This document shows positions 49,763 to 58,279 of a stretch of DNA of 64,000 nucleotides, piece after piece (the stretch's first letter is position 1; every line of letters starts with the position of its first letter). A program made the translations under genes and the position numbers. The notes beneath the pieces are model-generated. The model saw only the letters and a program-made list of their open reading frames with translations, did no database searches and had not been told where the DNA came from. Origin of the DNA: JAOADN01 sp049323795 (GTDB taxonomy: Bacteria > Pseudomonadota > Alphaproteobacteria > Rhodobacterales > Rhodobacteraceae); assembly GCA_049323795.1 (NCBI GenBank), contig JBMOOH010000035.1, positions 1-64,000 of the forward strand, in the 5' to 3' direction.

Positions 49763-52473
49763 ACCGGCCCGCCCCGCTTTTCTCCTTCACCCTGAACGGC
49801 CGCCCCGTCGCGTCGGAAGCCGATCCGATGCGGCGCCTCTCCGACGTGCTGCGCGACGATTTCGGCCTGACCGGCACCAAGGTCGGCTGCGACGCGGGCG
49901 ATTGCGGAGCGTGCACGGTGCTTCTCGACGGCGAGGCGGTCTGCGCCTGCCTCACCCCGGCGGGGCGCGTCGCCGGGCGCAGCGTCGAAACCGTCGAAGG
50001 CCCGGGCCTCGACAACCTCCGCGGCGCCTTCCTCCGCCACGGTGCGGCGCAGTGCGGCATCTGCACCCCCGGCATGCTGATGGCTGCGGCGGCCCGCCTG
50101 TCGCGGAACCCGTCCCCGACCCGTGCCGAGGCCGAGGACGCGATCGCGGGCGTCCTCTGCCGCTGCACGGGCTATCAGAAGATCATCGACGCGATCTGCG
50201 ACGCGCGCGGCGACGCGGACCCCGACCCCGCACCGGATCCGGGCCACTCGGTCGGGTTCGGCATCGCGCGGGTGGACGGACTGCCCAAGGTGGACGGGAG
50301 CGAAAGCTACGGCGCCGACCACGTGATCCCCGGCGCATTGACCGTCATCGCTGTCCGCTCCCCCCACCACGCCGCCCGCTTCGCCATGGGCGACCTCACC
50401 CGCTGGGCGCGCCTGCGCGACGTTCATGTCTTCACCGCCAGGGACATCGGCGGCGACAACCGCTTCTCGGTCATCCCCTCCTTCGCCGACCAGCCCGCGC
50501 TCGCCGAGACCGAGGCGCGCTTCCGGGGCGAGGCGGTGGCCCTGATCGCGGGCGAGCCCGAGGTGATCGAGGCGCTCGACCTGGCGGATTTCCCCGTGGC
50601 ATGGGATCCGCTCGACCCGGTCATGGACCCCGCCACGGCGGAAGGCGCGCGCCCCGTCTATCCCCCGCGCCCCGACAACATCCTGACGCGCGGGCGGGTG
50701 GTGCGGGGCGACGCCGAGGCGGGGCTGGCGCGGGCCGCCGCCGTCGCCGAGGTCGAGGTCGAAACCGCCTTCGTCGAACATGCCTATATCGAGCCCGAGG
50801 CGGGCATCGCCTGGATCGAGGGCAACACGCTCGTCATCCGCGCCTGCACGCAGGCCCCGGTGATGGACCGCGACGACACCGCCAGGGTTCTCGGCCTGCC
50901 CCCCGAGCGTGTCCGCATCATCCCCTCCGCCGTGGGCGGCGGCTTCGGGTCGAAGCTCGACATGTCGCTGCAGCCCCTGATCGGCCTCGTGGCGCTGAAG
51001 ACCGGGCGACCGGCCCGCATGGTCTATTCGCGGCCTGAGTCGATGCAGTCCACGACCAAGCGCCACCCCGCCCGCATGACCGCCCGCATCGGCGCGGACA
51101 GGCAGGGCCGGGTCACGGGCATGACCTTCGACGGGACCTTCAATACCGGCCCCTATTCGAGTTGGGGACCGACCGTCGCGAACCGCGTGCCCGTCCACGC
51201 CTCGGGGCCCTACTTCACCCCGGCCTACCGGGCGCTCACCAGGGCCGTGCATACGAACGGCCCCGTCGCCGGCGCCTTCCGGGGCTTCGGCGTGCCGCAG
51301 GCGGCGGTAGTGCAGGAGATCGCCTACGACGACCTCGCGCTCGCCCTCGGCATCGACCGGCTGGAGTTCCGCCGCCGGAACGCGCTGAGGGACGGGCAGG
51401 CCACCGTCTGCGGACAGGTCCTTTCGGGCGTCGGGATCGGCCGCTGCCTCGACGCGCTCGTTCCCCGCTGGGACCGCGCCAGGGCCGAGGCCGCCGCCTT
51501 CAACGCCACCTCCGGGACCCTGAAGCGCGGCGTCGGCGTCGCCTCGTGCTGGTACGGCTGCGGCAACACCGCGCTTCCGAACCCCTCGACCGTCCGCGCC
51601 GGGATCACGCGCGCCGGCCGCGTCGTCCTCCACCAAGGCGCGACGGACATCGGGCAGGGGTCGAACACGGTCGTCACCCAGATCTTCGCCGACGCCCTCG
51701 GCGTGCCCGTCCACGCCATCGAGCGCGTCGGCCCCGACACCGCCCTCACCCCCGACTGCGGCAAGACCTCGGCCTCGCGCCAGACGGTCGTGACCGGGAA
51801 GGCCGCGATGATGGCGGGGCAGGCCCTCCGGCGGGAAATCCTGCGGCTCACCAACAAGGGCGAGGGCGGGCGGATCGCCGTCACCGGCGACCGGATCGCC
51901 GTGACCGACGCGGCAGGAGAGGCGGCGATCGCCCTCGCCGGTCTGGCCGAAGGCCCGTTCGGCTACGTCCTCATGGCCGAGGAAACCTACGACCCCCCCA
52001 CGACCAGGTTGGATGCGGACGGGCAGGGTGCCCCCTACGCCGTCTACGGCTACGGCGCGCAGGTCGCCGAAGTCGAGGTGGACCTCGCCCTCGGCACCGT
52101 GAAGGTCCGCCGCATCACCGCCGCCCACGATCTCGGGCGCATCATCAACCCGATCCTCGCCGAGGGCCAGATCCAGGGCGGCATCGCGCAAGGGCTGGGG
52201 ATGGCGCTCATGGAGGAGTACCTCCCCGGCCGGACCGAGAACCTGCACGACTACCTGATCCCCACGGCGGGCGACATGCCCGAGGTCCATTCGATCCTGA
52301 TCGAGGTGCCCGACCCCGAGGGGCCGATGGGCGCGAAGGGTCTGGGCGAGCACGTCCTGATCCCGACCGCCCCCGCGATCCTGAACGCGATCCGCCATGC
52401 GAGCGGGGCGCGGGTGACACGGCTGCCGGCGCTGCCGCACCGGGTGCTGCGGGCGATCCGGGAGGCGCGGTGA
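49759..52473 (+). CDS. Molybdenum hydroxylase with fused 2Fe-2S (small) and molybdopterin (large) subunits
   Basis: A 904-residue fusion. Residues 1-150 form the small subunit with two 2Fe-2S clusters (C44, C49, C52, C64 and C99, C102, C134, C136). From about 165 the molybdopterin-binding domains follow, with AVGGGFGSKLDMSLQPL, AGAFRGFGVPQ, QGATDIGQGSNT and a final GAKGLGE containing the catalytic glutamate. The signature Cys loop of aerobic CO dehydrogenase is absent, so it is a purine/N-heteroaromatic-type hydroxylase inserting oxygen from water. The fusion of small and large subunits is less common than three separate genes. Confidence 0.92.
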   Translation: MNRPAPLFSFTLNGRPVASEADPMRRLSDVLRDDFGLTGTKVGCDAGDCGACTVLLDGEAVCACLTPAGRVAGRSVETVEGPGLDNLRGAFLRHGAAQCGICTPGMLMAAAARLSRNPSPTRAEAEDAIAGVLCRCTGYQKIIDAICDARGDADPDPAPDPGHSVGFGIARVDGLPKVDGSESYGADHVIPGALTVIAVRSPHHAARFAMGDLTRWARLRDVHVFTARDIGGDNRFSVIPSFADQPALAETEARFRGEAVALIAGEPEVIEALDLADFPVAWDPLDPVMDPATAEGARPVYPPRPDNILTRGRVVRGDAEAGLARAAAVAEVEVETAFVEHAYIEPEAGIAWIEGNTLVIRACTQAPVMDRDDTARVLGLPPERVRIIPSAVGGGFGSKLDMSLQPLIGLVALKTGRPARMVYSRPESMQSTTKRHPARMTARIGADRQGRVTGMTFDGTFNTGPYSSWGPTVANRVPVHASGPYFTPAYRALTRAVHTNGPVAGAFRGFGVPQAAVVQEIAYDDLALALGIDRLEFRRRNALRDGQATVCGQVLSGVGIGRCLDALVPRWDRARAEAAAFNATSGTLKRGVGVASCWYGCGNTALPNPSTVRAGITRAGRVVLHQGATDIGQGSNTVVTQIFADALGVPVHAIERVGPDTALTPDCGKTSASRQTVVTGKAAMMAGQALRREILRLTNKGEGGRIAVTGDRIAVTDAAGEAAIALAGLAEGPFGYVLMAEETYDPPTTRLDADGQGAPYAVYGYGAQVAEVEVDLALGTVKVRRITAAHDLGRIINPILAEGQIQGGIAQGLGMALMEEYLPGRTENLHDYLIPTAGDMPEVHSILIEVPDPEGPMGAKGLGEHVLIPTAPAILNAIRHASGARVTRLPALPHRVLRAIREAR

Positions 52474-52586
52474 TGACAGTCGCATCACACGTCGCGCGCC
52501 GCTCCTCCGCCCTGTCGGGCGTCCTCGCCATTGCCCGGCGAAGAGGCCCGTCAGGGCCGATGAGCGCTTTCGGAGGCGCGCCATGA
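52473..52586 (+). CDS. Possible 37-residue coupling ORF
   Basis: An ATG overlaps the hydroxylase stop (TGATG at 52471-52475) and the frame ends at a TGA that overlaps the next gene's ATG (ATGA at 52583-52586). The peptide (MTVASHVARRSSALSGVLAI then ARRRGPSGPMSAFGGAP) is unrecognised and its codons are less typical than its neighbours. It might serve only to carry ribosomes across the 109-base gap. Confidence 0.3.
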   Translation: MTVASHVARRSSALSGVLAIARRRGPSGPMSAFGGAP

Positions 52587-54079
52587 CCGCGCCCGGCGAC
52601 GACATCCGCGCCGACACCTCGGACGGCGCCCCGCCGCCCCCCGGGCGCGTCCGGCCCGGGAAGATCCGCTGCGATGCCTGCCCGGTCATGTGCTACATCG
52701 CCGAAGGCCAGTCGGGTGCCTGCGACCGCTACGCCAACGAAGCCGGCCGCATCGTCCGCTCGGATCCGCTCACCGTCCTCGACCGCCGCATCGCGAGCGG
52801 CGGCGAGATCCGTCCCTTCCTCAAGGACCACTGGGACGGCACGCTGATCGGCGACGCGGACGTTTTCGTCAGCGCCATCGGCGCCGGCACGACCTACCCC
52901 GACTACAAGCCCGCCCCCTTCATCGTCAGCCGCGAGATCGAGGGCGTCGACACCGTCACCGTCGTGACCGAGGCGATCTATTCCTACTGCGGCGTCAAGG
53001 TGAAGATCGACACCGACCGCCACCTCGGGTCCGAAGGCTCGGTCGTCCGCTCGCAGGGCGAACCCGTGGGCCTCGTCATCACCTCGGAATACGGAAGCCG
53101 GATGCTGTCCCTGGGCGGCGTCGATCACCTGACGGGCGGCACGAAGCAGGAAGGCCGCGTCACCTGCGACACCCTCATGCGGCTCGCCAACCGCGAGGCG
53201 GTGGACCTGTCGGTGGACGGCGGGGCATCCGTCACCGTGCAGGCAGGGCGGCCCCCGGTCGTGGACGGCCGGCCCGAGGACCGGATGCGCGTCGGTTGCG
53301 GCTCGGCCACCATCGGGATGTTTGCCTCGCAATGGCAGGGCCTCGTGGACGAAGTGGTGGTGGTCGACGACCACATCACCGGCGTCGTCTCCGAGCATCA
53401 GGCGGGCAAGGTGATCGGCTGGCCCGACACCGGCATCCGCATCCGGGGCCGACGCTCCACGCCGGGCCGCTACTTCCGCGTGGCGAATCCCGGCCTCGGC
53501 TGGGGCGGGACCGACATCACCGACCCCCTGTCGATCCTGAACCCCTGGGACGGCAAGCGCGGCGCGCGCCCCGGCCTCACCCTGCTCATGGTCTCGACGA
53601 CCGGCGAACACGCCGCCTTCTATGTCCTGAACGAGGCGCTGGAAGCCGTCGAGCAGCCGATGCCACCGGACCTCGCCCCGACCGTCGCGCTTATTGCCGA
53701 GAACTGCGAACCGGCGTTCTGCACCGTCCTCTTCATGGGCGGGGCGGGGGGGTCGCTCCGCGCCGGCGTGACGAAGAACCCCGTCCGGCTCACCCGCGCC
53801 GTGCAGGAAGGCCGGGCGCGCGTCACCTGCGGCGGCGCGCCGGTCTATGTCTGGCCGGGCGGGGGGATCACGCTCATGGTGGACGTGATGCGGATGCCGG
53901 GGCGGTCCTTCGGCCACGTGCCCACCCCGGCGCTGGTCGCGCCGCTCGAATTCACCATGCCGCGCGAGACCTACCGCGCGCTCGGCGGCCATGACGAGGC
54001 GGTGCGGTCCCTTCGCGACATTCTCGAGAATGGCGGCGAATACGGCAGCGCCGTCCGCGCGCTCGGGCCGATCGGCTGA
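52583..54079 (+). CDS. 6-hydroxynicotinate reductase-like Fe-S protein
   Basis: A 498-residue protein whose N-terminus carries a 4Fe-4S motif, KIRCDACPVMCYIAEGQSGA (C30, C33, C37, then C47). The rest resembles the family annotated as 6-hydroxynicotinate reductase after the Eubacterium barkeri enzyme, which uses reduced ferredoxin to reduce the ring to the tetrahydro-oxo form. Lying directly after a molybdenum hydroxylase, it could reduce the hydroxylated heteroaromatic. In an alphaproteobacterium the electron source is unclear, so the precise reaction is inferred. TGATG coupling (54077-54081) links it to the UPF0280 gene. Confidence 0.82.
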   Translation: MTAPGDDIRADTSDGAPPPPGRVRPGKIRCDACPVMCYIAEGQSGACDRYANEAGRIVRSDPLTVLDRRIASGGEIRPFLKDHWDGTLIGDADVFVSAIGAGTTYPDYKPAPFIVSREIEGVDTVTVVTEAIYSYCGVKVKIDTDRHLGSEGSVVRSQGEPVGLVITSEYGSRMLSLGGVDHLTGGTKQEGRVTCDTLMRLANREAVDLSVDGGASVTVQAGRPPVVDGRPEDRMRVGCGSATIGMFASQWQGLVDEVVVVDDHITGVVSEHQAGKVIGWPDTGIRIRGRRSTPGRYFRVANPGLGWGGTDITDPLSILNPWDGKRGARPGLTLLMVSTTGEHAAFYVLNEALEAVEQPMPPDLAPTVALIAENCEPAFCTVLFMGGAGGSLRAGVTKNPVRLTRAVQEGRARVTCGGAPVYVWPGGGITLMVDVMRMPGRSFGHVPTPALVAPLEFTMPRETYRALGGHDEAVRSLRDILENGGEYGSAVRALGPIG

Positions 54080-54978
54080 TGCGGGGATCGGGTCCGCAGG
54101 CCGCCATGCTGCCCGACGGCGAACGGCTGCACCTCAACCACGGGCCGATCGATCTGATCCTGTGGTGCGACCCGCCCGCCCGCGCGATGGCCTATGCCTG
54201 CGCGGCGGAGCGGTTCCGGACGGTGCTTGACGAACTGGTCGCCGAACTCCCGTTCCTCCGCAGCCCCGCGCCGGTCGCCGTGGCCGGCCCGGTCGCCCGG
54301 CGGATGGCCGCGGCGGTGGAGCCTTTCGCGCTGTCCCCGGCTCTGACCCGTCCCTCCCCCGCCGGGGGAGGATCAGGGCGGGGGCAGCGCCCGCCCGCCT
54401 TCATCACCCCCATGGCCGCCGTCGCCGGCGCCGTCGCCGACGAGATCGCCGCCGTGATGACCGCGGGCACCGGGGCCCGCAAGGTCTGGGTGAACAACGG
54501 CGGCGACATCGCCCTCTACCTCATGGCCGGCGAAACCATGACCGCCCTCATGGCCGGCGGCCGCGTCACCCTCCGCGCCGCCGACCCCATCCGCGGCATC
54601 GCCACCTCGGGCTGGCGCGGGCGGTCGCAGTCGCTCGGCATCGCCGACGCGGTGACCGTTCTCGGCCCGACCGGCGCGATGGCCGATGCCGCCGCCACCA
54701 TGCTCGCCAACGCCGTCGACCTTCCCGGCCACCCCGCCGTCAGCCGCCGTCCCGCGGCCGAGGTGAAGGCCGACAGCGATCTCGGGCACCGCCCCGTCAC
54801 CGTAGCCGTCGCCCCCCTGCCATCGGACCAGCGCGCCCGCGCCCTCGACCGCGGCCTCGCCGCCGCCGAGGCCTGCCGCGCGGCGGGCCTCATCCATGCG
54901 GCCTTCCTCCTCCTTCAGGGCGAGACGCGCGCGACCGCCTCCGCCCCCTCCCTCATGCCGGAGCCCATCCATGCCTGA
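54079..54978 (+). CDS. UPF0280 family protein (ApbE superfamily) with an in-frame repeat insertion
   Basis: A 299-residue protein of the UPF0280 family (COG2122), distantly related to ApbE flavin transferases. Conserved blocks are FITPMAAVAGAVADEIAAVM, KVWVNNGGDIALYL and GIATSGWRGRSQSLGIADAV. Residues about 84-107 (LSPALTRPSPAGGGSGRGQR) are not family sequence: they translate a GC-rich palindromic repeat lying between EPF and the conserved FITPM. Function unknown; if it attaches FMN, the adjacent reductase is the natural target. It overlaps the next gene by eight bases. Confidence 0.85.
   Translation: MRGSGPQAAMLPDGERLHLNHGPIDLILWCDPPARAMAYACAAERFRTVLDELVAELPFLRSPAPVAVAGPVARRMAAAVEPFALSPALTRPSPAGGGSGRGQRPPAFITPMAAVAGAVADEIAAVMTAGTGARKVWVNNGGDIALYLMAGETMTALMAGGRVTLRAADPIRGIATSGWRGRSQSLGIADAVTVLGPTGAMADAAATMLANAVDLPGHPAVSRRPAAEVKADSDLGHRPVTVAVAPLPSDQRARALDRGLAAAEACRAAGLIHAAFLLLQGETRATASAPSLMPEPIHA
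54353..54371. repeat. Intragenic copy of the family-B palindrome
   Basis: CCTCCCCC (54353-54360) and GGGGGAGG (54364-54371) around GCC; this shares its core with the intergenic hairpin at 44964-44986. Here it is translated as part of TRPSPAGGG in the UPF0280 protein. Confidence 0.8.
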
Positions 54979-55552
54979 CTTCGCCCTGCGCAAGACGATG
55001 ATCTTCATCGAGGACATCTGCCACGAAGGCGGCCCGCCTCCCGCGCTGCCCCGCCGCCGCGCGGCCATCGTCGCCGTGGTGAGGAACCCCTTCGCCGGGC
55101 GCCACGAGCCGGACCTCCAGCCCGCGATGGAGGATCTGAAGCCCCTCGGCCTGATGATGACCGACCGCCTGATCGAGGCGATGGGCGGCATCGAGGGCAT
55201 CGACGCCTACGGCAAGGCGGGTCTGGCGGGCGAGGGGGGGGAACTCGAGCATACCGCCCTCTGGCACGTCCCGGGCGGTTACGCGATGCGGGAGCGCCTC
55301 GGGCAGGCGCTCGCCATCGTGCCCTCGTCGATGAAGGTCGGCGGGCCGGGGACGCGCGTGGACATTCCTCTCGGCCACATCAACGCCGCCTATGTCCGCA
55401 GCCACTTCGACGCGATGGAGGTCGGCCTGCCCGACGCCCCGCGCGCCGGAGAGCTGATGTTCGCGCTCGCCATGGCGCGGGGGCCGCGCGTGCATGACCG
55501 GATGGGCGGACTCGCGGTCAAGGACATCGCGAGGCTGGACGGGCTGCGGTAG
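54971..55552 (+). CDS. DUF1185 (amino acid synthesis family) protein
   Basis: A 193-residue protein of DUF1185/PF06684: KTMIFIEDICHEGG at the start, VAVVRNPFAGRHEPDLQPAM, AYGKAGLAGEGGELEHTALW, and PSSMKVGGPGTRVDIPLGHI. Despite the family's label no reaction is established. The invariant Glu, His and Asp residues suggest an enzyme, possibly opening or decarboxylating the reduced ring product. It is the last gene of the hydroxylase-reductase operon and starts inside the UPF0280 gene (ATG at 54971). Confidence 0.87.
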   Translation: MPDFALRKTMIFIEDICHEGGPPPALPRRRAAIVAVVRNPFAGRHEPDLQPAMEDLKPLGLMMTDRLIEAMGGIEGIDAYGKAGLAGEGGELEHTALWHVPGGYAMRERLGQALAIVPSSMKVGGPGTRVDIPLGHINAAYVRSHFDAMEVGLPDAPRAGELMFALAMARGPRVHDRMGGLAVKDIARLDGLR

Positions 55553-55553
55553 G

Positions 55554-55576
55554 GCGGACCCGTCCGGGCGGTCCGC
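55554..55576 (+). terminator. Hairpin after the DUF1185 gene
   Basis: GCGGACC (55554-55560) and GGTCCGC (55570-55576), a 7-bp stem with a CGTCCGGGC loop, starting two bases after the DUF1185 stop codon. There is no U-run. Confidence 0.5.
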
Positions 55577-55617
55577 AGGCCGTCCCGGGCCGGTCGCACC
55601 CTGGCATTTCCGGTCCG

Positions 55618-55627
55618 NNNNNNNNNN
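55618..55627. other. Assembly gap (ten Ns)
   Basis: Ten ambiguous bases, a conventional scaffold-gap placeholder, between the DUF1185 gene and the convergent epimerase gene. True gap length and adjacency are unknown. Confidence 0.95.
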
Positions 55628-55662
55628 AGACAGCCCCCCGCGTTCTCCGCCGGGTCCGCGGC

Positions 55663-56523
55663 TCAGGGACTTTCGACCTCGATCCCGGCCGCCTTCGCCT
55701 TGGCGATCAGGAAGGGTATCCCGACCTCGATCACGTCCTCTCCCCGCTCGGCCACCGGGCGCCAGACCGCAAGCCCGCCCGACAGCTCGGGCGCCACGTG
55801 GACGAAGCTCTCGACCGTGAGCGGCCCGGTGAATCCCACCGCCTTCAGTCCTGCGAAGGTGTCGTCCCAGTTCACCGTCCCGCGCCCCGGCACGCCCCGG
55901 TTCGACTCCGACAGGTGCACATAGCCGAGGAAGGGCATCGCATCGGCGAAGCCCTGCGCCATCGACACCTCCTCGATGTTCATGTGGTAGGTGTCGAGAT
56001 GGACGAAGACGTTGTCCGCCCCGGCCCGCTCGGCGAACCACGCCCCGTCGCGGCCGGTGTTCATCAGATGCGTCTCGTAGCGGTTGCAGGGTTCGATCCC
56101 GAGCCGCATCCCGAGCCGCTTGGCCTCTTTCGCCACGCGCTCCACCAGCCGGGTGACGGCGTCCGTTTCCGCTTTCGTCCGCGGCCGTCCGCTCTTCTTG
56201 CCGATGGTGCCGTAGGTCACGCCCGAAACCTCGCCCGACCCGGCGTCCCGGGCGGACCTGAGCACCGCGTGGAGGAAGCTCGTCACGGTATCGGGATCCT
56301 TCACCAGATCGAACTCCCACGGCAGACCGAGCGAGCAGGTGACGCGCATCCCGTTCCGCTCGGCCGCCCTGCGCGTCCCGACGCTGTCGAAGGTTCGGGG
56401 GTCGAGCAGCGGTATCTCAATCAGCCCTACGCCCTGCGCCCGGACCGGCGGCAGGATGCGGTCGGCATCCGCGGGGTTCCAGAGGGGCGAGATGGCGAGG
56501 GTGTGAATTCCGATGACGGACAT
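55663..56523 (-). CDS. Ketose 3-epimerase (D-psicose/D-tagatose 3-epimerase-like)
   Basis: A 286-residue TIM-barrel epimerase. The metal and substrate motifs of the D-tagatose/D-psicose 3-epimerase group are present: GIEPCNRYETHLMNTG, VHLDTYHMNIEEVSM, LGYVHLSESNRGVPGRG and GPLTVESFV. It likely interconverts D-fructose and D-psicose or related ketoses. It is the last gene of the LacI-headed CUT2 operon, nine bases after the ATPase gene, so the imported sugar is probably a rare hexose such as D-allose or D-psicose. Confidence 0.9.
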   Translation of the reverse strand: MSVIGIHTLAISPLWNPADADRILPPVRAQGVGLIEIPLLDPRTFDSVGTRRAAERNGMRVTCSLGLPWEFDLVKDPDTVTSFLHAVLRSARDAGSGEVSGVTYGTIGKKSGRPRTKAETDAVTRLVERVAKEAKRLGMRLGIEPCNRYETHLMNTGRDGAWFAERAGADNVFVHLDTYHMNIEEVSMAQGFADAMPFLGYVHLSESNRGVPGRGTVNWDDTFAGLKAVGFTGPLTVESFVHVAPELSGGLAVWRPVAERGEDVIEVGIPFLIAKAKAAGIEVESP

Positions 56524-56532
56524 GGGGTATCC

Positions 56533-57276
56533 TCAGGTATGCGCGCCGACGATGTAGGAAACGACCTCGGCCATGTCGGTCTTCTGGCGGTCGAGATCGG
56601 CGATGACGTTGCCGCGCCGCAGGACGACGATGCGCGAGCAGGCCTGGAACACGTCGTTCAGGCGGTGGCTGATGAGGATGACGCCGATCCCCTCCTTCGC
56701 CATCTGGGCGATGAGGGCGAGGACCGAGTTCACCTCGCGCACGGCGAGCGCGGCGGTGGGCTCGTCCATGATGACGAGCTTCGGCTGGAAGGTGAGCGCC
56801 CGGGCGATGGCGATGGTCTGCTGCTGGCCGCCCGAGAGCATGCCGACGGGGATGTGCACGGTCGGCACCTTCACCCCCAGCCGGTCGATCATCTTCTGCG
56901 CCTCGGCGTCGATCCTGGCCTTGTCCACCATGCCGGGGAAAAGGCCCCAGAGCCGCTTCGTGGGCTCGCGCCCGAGGAAGATGTTGTTCGCCACGTCCTG
57001 CTGCGGGGCGAGGGCCAGGTCCTGGTAGATCATCTCGATCCCGCGCCGCCGGCGTTCACCGGGGGGCACCTCGGTCACGTCCTGCCCGTCGAAGCGGATC
57101 GTTCCCCTGTCGACCGGATAGACGCCGGTGATCGACTTCATCAGCGTCGACTTGCCCGCGCCGTTGTCGCCGACGAGGCCCACGACCTCGCCCGCCGCGA
57201 CGCTCAGGTTCACCCCGTGCAGCACCTGCACCGCGCCGAAGCTCTTCTCGACGCCCCTGAGTTCCAGAAGGCTCAC
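56533..57276 (-). CDS. Sugar ABC transporter ATP-binding protein, single-domain CUT2 (FrcA-like)
   Basis: A 247-residue ATPase: Walker A GDNGAGKSTLMKSI, signature LSGGQQQTIAIARAL, Walker B LVIMDEPTAALAVRE, switch histidine VILISHRLNDVF. Most CUT2 ATPases are double-length (about 500 residues); this is the single-domain form seen in rhizobial FrcA, functioning as a dimer. The start is the GTG at 57276, which overlaps the permease stop (GTGA). Confidence 0.92.
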   Translation of the reverse strand: MSLLELRGVEKSFGAVQVLHGVNLSVAAGEVVGLVGDNGAGKSTLMKSITGVYPVDRGTIRFDGQDVTEVPPGERRRRGIEMIYQDLALAPQQDVANNIFLGREPTKRLWGLFPGMVDKARIDAEAQKMIDRLGVKVPTVHIPVGMLSGGQQQTIAIARALTFQPKLVIMDEPTAALAVREVNSVLALIAQMAKEGIGVILISHRLNDVFQACSRIVVLRRGNVIADLDRQKTDMAEVVSYIVGAHT

Positions 57277-58226
57277 AGCACCCGCCCCCTTGCCCGGATC
57301 TGGTCCAGCCAGACGGCGGCGACCAGCACCGTTCCGATCGCCATCTGCTGCCAGTAGGATTGCACCGCCATCAGGTTCAGGCCGTTCTGCAGGACGCCCA
57401 TGATGAGCGCGCCGATCATCGTCCCGAGGATCGATCCGCGTCCGCCGAAAAGGTTCGTGCCCCCGATGATCGCCGCGGTGATCGCGGCCAGTTCGGCGTT
57501 GAGGCCGGCGGTGGGATCGCCCGTGTTCACCCGCGCGGTGAAGACGAGACCCGCCGTCCCGGCCATGAAGCCCGACAGCGTGTAGAGCTGGAGCCGGAGC
57601 CTGCGCACGTTGATGCCGGTCGCCCGCGCCGCCGTCTCGTTGTCGCCCAAGGCCAGCGTGTGGTGGCCGAAGCGGGTATGGGCGAGCACGAAGTGCGAGA
57701 CGACCGCGACGATGACGAGGATGTAGGCGGGGGTCGGCACGCCCAGGGGGCGCGCCTGGCCGAGGAACAGGATCTCGGGCGGAAGGCCGTAGATGCCCTG
57801 CCCGTTCGAGATGATGAGGGCGAGGCCGCGCGCGATGCCCATCATGCCGAGGGTGACGATGAAGGCCGGGACACGGGCGATGGCGACCGTCAGGCCGTTC
57901 ACGAAGCCCGCGAGCGACCCGGCCACGAGGCAGCCGAGGATCACGAAGGGCCAGGGCAGGCCGAGATAGACGGCCATCGCGGCGCCCGCGACGGACGAGA
58001 GCCCGAGGACCGACCCGAGCGACAGGTCGATCCCGGCGGCCGAGATCACGAAGGTCGCGCCGATGGCGAGGATGCCGACCGTCGCCGTCGCCAGAAGGAT
58101 GTTGAAGATGTTCGAGAAGGACAGAAACACGGGGCTGATGAAGGACATCGCCACGACGAGTGCCATAAGCACGATCAGGGATTCCACGCGGACATGCGCG
58201 CGTTCGAAGAAGGCGGTCAGGGTCAT
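57273..58226 (-). CDS. Sugar ABC transporter permease (CUT2, RbsC/FrcC-like)
   Basis: A 317-residue permease with about ten helices and the RbsC-family core AAGIDLSLGSVLGLSSVAGA, RVPAFIVTLGMMGIARGLAL, GDNETAARATGINV and AIIGGTNLFGGRGSILGTMI. It homodimerises and partners with the single-domain ATPase and the binding protein encoded upstream. It starts 53 bases after the binding-protein gene. Confidence 0.92.
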   Translation of the reverse strand: MTLTAFFERAHVRVESLIVLMALVVAMSFISPVFLSFSNIFNILLATATVGILAIGATFVISAAGIDLSLGSVLGLSSVAGAAMAVYLGLPWPFVILGCLVAGSLAGFVNGLTVAIARVPAFIVTLGMMGIARGLALIISNGQGIYGLPPEILFLGQARPLGVPTPAYILVIVAVVSHFVLAHTRFGHHTLALGDNETAARATGINVRRLRLQLYTLSGFMAGTAGLVFTARVNTGDPTAGLNAELAAITAAIIGGTNLFGGRGSILGTMIGALIMGVLQNGLNLMAVQSYWQQMAIGTVLVAAVWLDQIRARGRVL

Positions 58227-58279
58227 GGGGACGGCCCGGCTGGGGGCGCGGGCAGGTCATCCCGCCCGCGCCGGAGGCA

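Noticed and set aside
49759..52473. Aerobic carbon monoxide dehydrogenase
   Set aside because: The characteristic active-site cysteine loop of form I CoxL is not present and the downstream genes are not cox accessory genes.
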